This document shows positions 59,605 to 64,000 of a stretch of 64,000 bases of DNA, in pieces. The notes beneath the pieces are model-generated. The model worked only from the letters and a program-made list of their open reading frames with translations, was not told where the DNA came from and made no database searches. Each line of letters starts with the position of its first letter. Position 1 is the stretch's first letter. This DNA is from Mycobacterium sp. Aquia_216 (GTDB lineage Bacteria; Actinomycetota; Actinomycetes; Mycobacteriales; Mycobacteriaceae), in assembly GCF_026723865.1 (NCBI RefSeq), contig NZ_CP113529.1:4216001-4280000 (forward strand). Reading direction: 5' to 3'. The position numbers and the translations under genes are program-made.

Positions 59605-60279
59605 CTAGCGGGCCGTGGTTCGCCTGCGCCGCGGCGCACCGGACTTGCGGTTTCCACCCTCCGCAGGCACGTATCCCAACCGCAGCAGCCCAATTGCGTG
59701 TTCTGCGATCTCATCTGCGGATATCTTTTCCTTGGGTCGATACCACCGCGATACCCAAAGGATCATCCCGAGGATCAATCGTGTGGTGATGACCAGATCG
59801 CCTTTTTCGATGTTGCCGGCCTCCATATTGGCGGCAACCACCGAAACCCACAGCTTTTCGAATTGCCGGCTCCATTTGTGCCAACGCTGGACGACATCGT
59901 TGGGCAGGTCGCCACCATCGAAGAAAACGGGCATGTAGCTGCGCATTTGCACCGCGGCTTCGGACTGTAGCCGAACCACTTCTCTGAGCCGCTCCGCGGG
60001 ATCGGCAATATCGCGGATCGCGGCTTCGACTCGCTCGGTGATCTCGCGGGTACTACGTTCGAAGAGTATGCCGAGGAGATCCTGCTTGGTCGGGACCGTT
60101 CGATACAGCGTCGCGCGTGAGACCGACAATTTCTCGGCGGTGTCGACGATCGAAACCGCCTCGTACCCGCCCGCGTGGAATAGCTCCGCCACCGCGTCGG
60201 CGACTGCGTCCCGGTCGATGGTCAGGCGCGGCCGGCCTCGCGGGCGGCCACTGGTCCTACCGTTCACATTTTTCGGCAC
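59605..60279 (-). CDS. TetR-family regulator
   Basis: In this 224-residue regulator a basic N-terminal arm (GRPRGRPRLTIDRDAVADAVAELF) precedes the helix-turn-helix YEAVSIVDTAEKLSVSRATLYRTVPTKQDLL, and it ends with a second basic tail (RKSGAPRRRRTTAR). The start is GTG 60279 with GGGAG five bases before. It lies between the monooxygenase and the oxidase-like genes, both of which carry TTGAGA-type operators. It is therefore the best candidate repressor for both. Confidence 0.92.
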   Translation of the reverse strand: MPKNVNGRTSGRPRGRPRLTIDRDAVADAVAELFHAGGYEAVSIVDTAEKLSVSRATLYRTVPTKQDLLGILFERSTREITERVEAAIRDIADPAERLREVVRLQSEAAVQMRSYMPVFFDGGDLPNDVVQRWHKWSRQFEKLWVSVVAANMEAGNIEKGDLVITTRLILGMILWVSRWYRPKEKISADEIAEHAIGLLRLGYVPAEGGNRKSGAPRRRRTTAR

Positions 60280-60354
60280 TGAGCTCCCTTACAGTTGTGC
60301 CTAGTTTAGAGGCTACATGTCGCACAATGTGAAAAGTCGAGCTCGCGGCGAGCA

Positions 60355-60636
60355 TCAGGCGAAGACGAACATGCCTGTCAGCAGCCCTAGCAGCCCCAGA
60401 CAGTAACCCTCAAAAAGGCCGCGCAGTGCGCGCGGAGCCATCTTCAGCTCCATGAAGTACAAGCCCACCAGGCGGACCTTGAAGATCGCGACAGCGAAGA
60501 TCGCCAGGCTTGCCGGTAGATGATGACCCTCGCCGAATCCGTGGTCGGTGCCCAATGCCCACGACAGGACAGTCAGCGCGCACAGCAGAAACCAGATAAG
60601 CGAGGCGTTGGTCCGTACCACCGATCTCACGTTCAC
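60355..60636 (-). CDS. Cytochrome c oxidase subunit IV-like membrane protein
   Basis: The 93-residue protein has three helices (SLIWFLLCALTVLSWAL, ASLAIFAVAIFKVRLVGLYFMEL, LRGLFEGYCLGLLGLLTGMFVFA). KVRLVGLYFMELKMAP is the hallmark of prokaryotic COX4/CaaD-NorF-type subunits. The start is a GTG overlapping the upstream TGA (GTGA). It forms a two-gene unit with the subunit III-like protein, with no subunit I or II nearby, so it may serve an oxidase or a nitric oxide reductase encoded elsewhere. Confidence 0.85.
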   Translation of the reverse strand: MNVRSVVRTNASLIWFLLCALTVLSWALGTDHGFGEGHHLPASLAIFAVAIFKVRLVGLYFMELKMAPRALRGLFEGYCLGLLGLLTGMFVFA

Positions 60637-61256
60637 CTCACCAGGAAGATCAAAGGAAAAATGACAATCCACAGCAAATCGACCATGTGCCAGAAGCACG
60701 CGCCACCTTCGAAGAAGGCCATATGAGTTTTGGTCGGCTCCGGTTTGCGGGCCAAGGTCGACAGGACCGTCAGCACGATCAGCCCGATGATCACGTGCGC
60801 CAGATGCAGTCCGGTCAGCACGAAGTAGTACATGAAAAATTCATTGGTGCTCGGAGTGATTCCGGCCGCTACCTTTTCGTGATACTCGAAAGCCTTGATG
60901 CCAACGAAGCACGAGCCCACCAGCGCGCCCGCCAGGATCAATGGTCGCGCGAGGTGGCGCAGTTCAGGACGACGCAAAGCGCGCGTGGCAAAAACCACGA
61001 GAATCGAACTCGTCAGCAACACCAGGGTGTTCGTTGCGCCCAGCGTTCGGTTGAGCGCACCCTGGGACTCGGCGAACAACCCCGGCCGGCCGGCCCGCTG
61101 GTGCAGGTACACCGCGAACAAGACTGTGAACACCATCATGTCGCCGAATAGCAGCACCCAGATGCCGGGCTCGCCTGGCACATGACGTTCGGCGGTCCGT
61201 GACCGGTTACCGTCGGCGTCGTCGGCGGAACGCGCCACCCCGATCACATCGGTCAC
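60633..61256 (-). CDS. Cytochrome c oxidase subunit III / NorE-like
   Basis: The 207-residue membrane protein of the heme-copper oxidase subunit III family shows GEPGIWVLLFGDMMVFTVLFAVYLHQRA, then FVGIKAFEYHEKVAAG, FMYYFVLTGLHLAHVIIGL and FWHMVDLLWIVIFPLIFLV. Five to six helices and the short length match the NorE-like branch. GTG 61256 with AAGGAT upstream is taken as the start, because the longer frame runs through the operator. Pairing with the subunit IV-like gene and control by a TetR also linked to a monooxygenase is unusual for a respiratory subunit. Confidence 0.87.
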   Translation of the reverse strand: MTDVIGVARSADDADGNRSRTAERHVPGEPGIWVLLFGDMMVFTVLFAVYLHQRAGRPGLFAESQGALNRTLGATNTLVLLTSSILVVFATRALRRPELRHLARPLILAGALVGSCFVGIKAFEYHEKVAAGITPSTNEFFMYYFVLTGLHLAHVIIGLIVLTVLSTLARKPEPTKTHMAFFEGGACFWHMVDLLWIVIFPLIFLVR

Positions 61257-61293
61257 GTACAGATCCTTTGCCGTCGGTGCAAGAAGCTCATCT

Positions 61294-61312
61294 TTGAGAT
61301 AATGCGTCTCAA
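61294..61312. promoter_or_regulatory. Operator TTGAGA-N7-TCTCAA before oxidase-like genes
   Basis: This perfect inverted repeat (TTGAGA 61294-61299, TCTCAA 61307-61312) lies 38 bp before the subunit III-like start. Its right half and flank match the site at 59399-59417, so one regulator probably binds both. Confidence 0.72.
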
Positions 61313-61357
61313 TAGTAGGCAACGAGCAGGCCGTTCGTCAACGAAACCCGCGTCCAT

Positions 61358-61369
61358 GAACGATCGCTC
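61358..61369. promoter_or_regulatory. Operator-like GAACGATCGCTC
   Basis: This near-palindrome centred on CGATCG lies about 150 bp before the crotonase start. It shares GAACGATCG with the perfect 16-bp palindrome at 63684-63699 and with 59569-59577. Confidence 0.4.
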
Positions 61370-61517
61370 ACATTAGAATTGATTTTGTTACACCTGATCT
61401 CGTAGCGTGACGATGAATGCTCGTTCTGGCGTAATCTTGCGGCGCAAAACGTTCCAAGCGTTCGGTGCGCTCCCCAATATCCAGCCGCGACTGCGGCCTA
61501 GAAAGGAACGGATTGAC

Positions 61518-62267
61518 GTGGATCGCGTACTGCTCGAGGTCGACAGCCGTGTCGCCTTGATTACCGTCAACGACCCCGATCGGCGCAACGCGGTGACCGA
61601 CGAGATCTCCGCGGGTTTGCGTCGCGCAGTCAACGATGCGCAAAACGATCCGAACGTACATGCCGTGGTCGTCACCGGTGCGGGCAAGGCATTCTGCGCC
61701 GGCGCAGATCTCAGCGCCCTCGGCTCCGCTGCCCAGGACGGACTACGCCGTCTGTACGACGGCTTCCTCGCGGTGGCCGACTGCACACTGCCGACAGTCG
61801 CGGCGGTCAATGGGCCGGCCGTCGGCGCCGGGCTCAACCTCGCACTGGCCTGCGACGTACGGATCGCGGGGCCGGCAGCGCTGTTCGACGCCCGATTCCA
61901 AAAGCTCGGCATCCACCCCGGCGGGGGCATGACGTGGATGTTTCAGCGCGCCGTCGGACCCCAGGTGGCCCGCGCCGCGCTGCTGTTCGGGGTACGTTTT
62001 GACGCCGACGCCTCGGTCAGTAACGGTCTTGCGCTCAAAGTCGCCGACGATCCGGTGGCAGCGGCCCGAGAGCTGGCTGCCGGTCCAGCATCTGCACCGC
62101 GGGAAGTCGTGATCGCGACCAAGTCCACAATGCGGGCGACCCACAGTCCGGGCAGTCTCGACACCCGGTTGCACGCGGCCGCCGTTGATGCCGAGTTGGG
62201 CCCGCAGGCCACCTCGATTCAGACACCGGAATTCGCGGAGCGCCTCGCCGCGGCGCAGCGCAAATAG
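61518..62267 (+). CDS. Enoyl-CoA hydratase/isomerase (crotonase)
   Basis: The 249-residue crotonase has [17 protein letters not shown] and [28 protein letters not shown], then [19 protein letters not shown]. The start is the GTG of [11 protein letters not shown] behind AAAGGA. The 37 residues upstream in frame are basic and not crotonase-like. It is convergent, with a 4-bp gap, with a truncated luciferase-like gene. Hydratase or isomerase activity cannot be separated by motif. Confidence 0.9.
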   Translation: MDRVLLEVDSRVALITVNDPDRRNAVTDEISAGLRRAVNDAQNDPNVHAVVVTGAGKAFCAGADLSALGSAAQDGLRRLYDGFLAVADCTLPTVAAVNGPAVGAGLNLALACDVRIAGPAALFDARFQKLGIHPGGGMTWMFQRAVGPQVARAALLFGVRFDADASVSNGLALKVADDPVAAARELAAGPASAPREVVIATKSTMRATHSPGSLDTRLHAAAVDAELGPQATSIQTPEFAERLAAAQRK

Positions 62268-62271
62268 TCGT

Positions 62272-62592
62272 TTACTGCGCGCAAACCGCCGCGCCGCTGC
62301 CGACGCGCAGCTGGGCGCAGAGTTCGATCATGGCGGCAAGAACCTCCGGCTGTTCTTCGGGCTCCATGATCGACGGCGCCAGATCGCTGGGCGCGATGTA
62401 ATCCGCGCCGGCGTCGACCCACGGCCGCAACTGTGCGGCGACTTCCTCGGGTGTTCCCATCAGCCAGGACTTTTCGACCATTTCTGGTGTCACCCGGGCG
62501 ACCACGTCGTCGACCTCGGCCCGGCTCATTTGATGCGGCAGCATCCGCAGGGCGTAGTGCCAGACGCGCTTGCCCAAACACAGTGCGGCCGA
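62272..62592 (-). pseudogene. C-terminal fragment of luciferase-like (F420-type) oxidoreductase
   Basis: From about 62592 to the stop at 62272 the frame reads ALCLGKRVWHYALRMLPHQMSRAEVDDVV, then PEMVEKSWLMGTPEEVAAQLRPWVDAGADYIAPSDL. This is the conserved last 110 residues of phthiodiolone-ketoreductase-like LLM flavin/F420 enzymes, which normally run to about 350-380 residues. The N-terminal barrel is absent, and the fragment begins immediately after the stop of the complete LLM gene, in another frame. It looks like the remains of a second LLM gene lost by deletion. It is unlikely to be translated alone. Confidence 0.7.
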
Positions 62593-62593
62593 A

Positions 62594-63643
62594 TCAGACG
62601 TTGGCCCGCGCAAATGCCTGAACCATCGACCGGAATGCATCCTCGCTCGACTCCTGATCGATCGGCGGCACGTACGGCGTGTGCAAGACGATGTGCGGCA
62701 GCACGCCGTCATAGGCGGTGAGTTGGTCGGCCACCTCGTCGGGAGTGCCAGCGACCGAAAACGCCTGCAACAACGCGTCGGATGCCGCAGTGGCCAGTGC
62801 CGCGGGCCCGTCCTCGAGCAGCCGGTGCAGCACGTAATTGCGCTCCTCTTCCAGTCCCATGAACTCGATCACGGTGGAGCTCACCGGGTAGGCGACATAG
62901 TTGCCGACGTTGATGCGGGCCCGGCGCAGCGCCTCGTCGCGATCCCGCGACACGCTGCAGATCACCAGTGCGGTGACGTCGATGTCCGACGGGTCTCGAC
63001 CCACCTTCGCGGCGCCGGCGGCGACATTGGGAAGTACGTGCTGTCGGATAAACGTCGGCGTGGGCAGGAAGCCGAGCACACCATCGGCGACATCACCGGC
63101 CAACCGAAGCATCCCCTGTCTCAATCCAGCCAGATAGATCGGTATCTGCGGCCGCACCAGGTTTCGGGTGCCCCATGGGTTAAGAGGTGGGCTGGATGCC
63201 CGGTAGATCTCGCCCTGAAAGTCGAAAGGTTCGTCTGTCTCGAAGTGCCGCCAAAGTTGGCGCACCACATGCACGTATTCGCGGATGCGCTTAAGGGGAC
63301 GGTCGATGTCCGTGCCGTTGAAGCATTCCATCCAGCCAGCACCGCCCGTACCAAGACCCAGCAGGGCCCGCCCGGCGGACAGTTCGTCGACATCCGCTGC
63401 GGCATTGGCCATCTCGTAGGGCGTTCGCGGTGCGGCGGTCGCGATTCCGGTGCCCAGCTGAATCCGCGATGTCACCCGTGCGTTGAGCGCATGGGTAATG
63501 AATGGGTTTCGGTAGAACTCGTAGTCCCAGACCGAATCGAAGCCCGCGTCTTCGGCGAGCGCGGCGAATTCAGGGTAGCGCTCGTAGGGCTGGTTGAGCA
63601 TCGGCAGCGACACCCCGACGCGACTGTGAGCGAATAGCGTCAT
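62594..63643 (-). CDS. Luciferase-like monooxygenase-family (F420-type) oxidoreductase
   Basis: The 349-residue TIM-barrel protein of the bacterial luciferase-like family has RVGVSLPMLNQPYERYPEFAALAEDAGFDSVWDYEFYRNPF at the start, RIQLGTGIATAAPRTPYEMANAA, LSAGRALLGLGTGGAGWMECF and AGTPDEVADQL near the end. In mycobacteria these mostly use F420 or FMN to reduce or oxidise small molecules. The start is the ATG of MTLFAHSRV with GAGGAG eight bases before. The promoter has a perfect 16-bp palindrome. It is the upstream neighbour of a truncated relative. Confidence 0.9.
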   Translation of the reverse strand: MTLFAHSRVGVSLPMLNQPYERYPEFAALAEDAGFDSVWDYEFYRNPFITHALNARVTSRIQLGTGIATAAPRTPYEMANAAADVDELSAGRALLGLGTGGAGWMECFNGTDIDRPLKRIREYVHVVRQLWRHFETDEPFDFQGEIYRASSPPLNPWGTRNLVRPQIPIYLAGLRQGMLRLAGDVADGVLGFLPTPTFIRQHVLPNVAAGAAKVGRDPSDIDVTALVICSVSRDRDEALRRARINVGNYVAYPVSSTVIEFMGLEEERNYVLHRLLEDGPAALATAASDALLQAFSVAGTPDEVADQLTAYDGVLPHIVLHTPYVPPIDQESSEDAFRSMVQAFARANV

Positions 63644-63683
63644 GATTACGCTCCTCGGATTGACCTCATTGTGCAATCAAAGT

Positions 63684-63699
63684 GCGAACGATCGTTCGC
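63684..63699. promoter_or_regulatory. Perfect palindrome GCGAACGA-TCGTTCGC
   Basis: This 16-bp perfect palindrome lies 41 bp before the luciferase-like gene start, a standard place for a TetR-type operator. The GAACGATCG core also occurs at 61358 and 59569. From 63700 to the window end I find no convincing gene start or RNA. Confidence 0.65.
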
Positions 63700-64000
63700 G
63701 CCTTCACCATATCCGCTCGGCGCAGAAATCCCCACCCTCCGCGCCCGGTCTATGAGACGGATGCACCGGCGGATCGAGCACGACGGGAGCGTCGCGGAGG
63801 GTCTCGGCGACCGTGTCACTGCCTTGCTGAGGTCATTCGCGGAGCCCTAGCCAGGGCCCGTCCGCGGGGGTTGTGGCCGTCGCGCGGCGATGACGTGATC
63901 GCTCATCCCCAGGCGTACACGGAGAAAATTTGAAGCGTCGTTAAATGGCAGCCGGGTGGCGCTTATCGCGTCGCGGGGAAGCCAACGCCCGACGTGCGTC

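Noticed and set aside
60295..60327. TTGTGC-N21-GCACAA inverted repeat upstream of the TetR at 60279
   Set aside because: Short arms and long spacer make it weak as an operator or terminator; no second copy seen.
62570..63637. 355-codon + strand frame antisense to the luciferase-like gene
   Set aside because: The minus-strand product has clear family motifs; the plus-strand product has none.
1..64000. CRISPR arrays, tRNA/rRNA genes, insertion sequences or prophage
   Set aside because: No spaced direct repeats, RNA gene signatures, transposase motifs or phage genes were found on either strand.

Overview
The window is high-GC, densely coding actinobacterial DNA, almost certainly from a non-tuberculous Mycobacterium. 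Supporting signs are an MmpL transporter, a truncated mycobacterial-type PpdK, an FprB-like fused ferredoxin/ferredoxin reductase, a secreted DUF732 protein, an F420-type luciferase-like oxidoreductase, and many FadD/FadE/EchA/SDR/P450 genes, often with GTG or TTG starts and ATGA overlaps. I see no rRNA, tRNA, CRISPR array, insertion sequence or prophage. The window reads as one large catabolic and lipid-metabolism island with many TetR-type repressors.

Layout. 1-8 kb: the end of a TetR gene, the FprB-like reductase, an MmpL transporter, and a pair made of a PEP-utilising protein without an ATP-grasp domain and a DUF7064/7065-like protein. 8-14 kb: a multi-pass membrane protein (family A), an acyl-CoA dehydrogenase, a winged-helix protein coupled to truncated PpdK, and an epoxide hydrolase. 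14-21.5 kb: a phytoene-desaturase-like flavoprotein, then a leftward operon SCP2-FadD-P450-SDR-ALDH-[3Fe-4S] ferredoxin. 21.6-31 kb: membrane proteins of two paralogous families (A and B) with TetR genes and strong palindromic operators, plus a FadD, an MFE-2-like SDR, a double-hotdog thioesterase and a decayed family A copy. 31.5-42.6 kb: a TetR gene and a ten-gene leftward operon with almost every start overlapping the previous stop (SDR, three crotonases, FadD, Rieske alpha and beta subunits, a small protein, thiolase, HMG-CoA-synthase-like/DUF35 protein, SCP-x-like thiolase). 42.7-49 kb: SDR, DUF732 protein, crotonase, alpha/beta hydrolase, and a carotenoid oxygenase-FadE-TetR operon. 49-55 kb: FadE, then a rightward P450-ferredoxin-ALDH-CoA-transferase operon. 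54.7-64 kb: an APH-like kinase, FadE, Baeyer-Villiger monooxygenase, TetR, cytochrome oxidase subunit III/IV-like pair, crotonase, and a luciferase-like oxidoreductase next to a truncated relative.

How the parts fit. The enzymes suggest oxidative attack on hydrophobic or cyclic substrates by P450s, a Rieske oxygenase, a Baeyer-Villiger enzyme and a carotenoid oxygenase. Oxidation by SDR and ALDH, CoA activation by FadD, and beta-oxidation by FadE, crotonases, SDRs and thiolases would follow. The two small ferredoxins and the FprB-like protein are plausible electron donors. Substrates cannot be read from the sequence.

The least explained parts are the two membrane-protein families and the regulatory wiring. 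Family A has three intact copies and one relic, sharing a PRW...FFK-GPLAWNG signature. Family B has two copies. Several distinct palindromes each occur at two or more distant promoters and so appear to define small regulons that cross the window.
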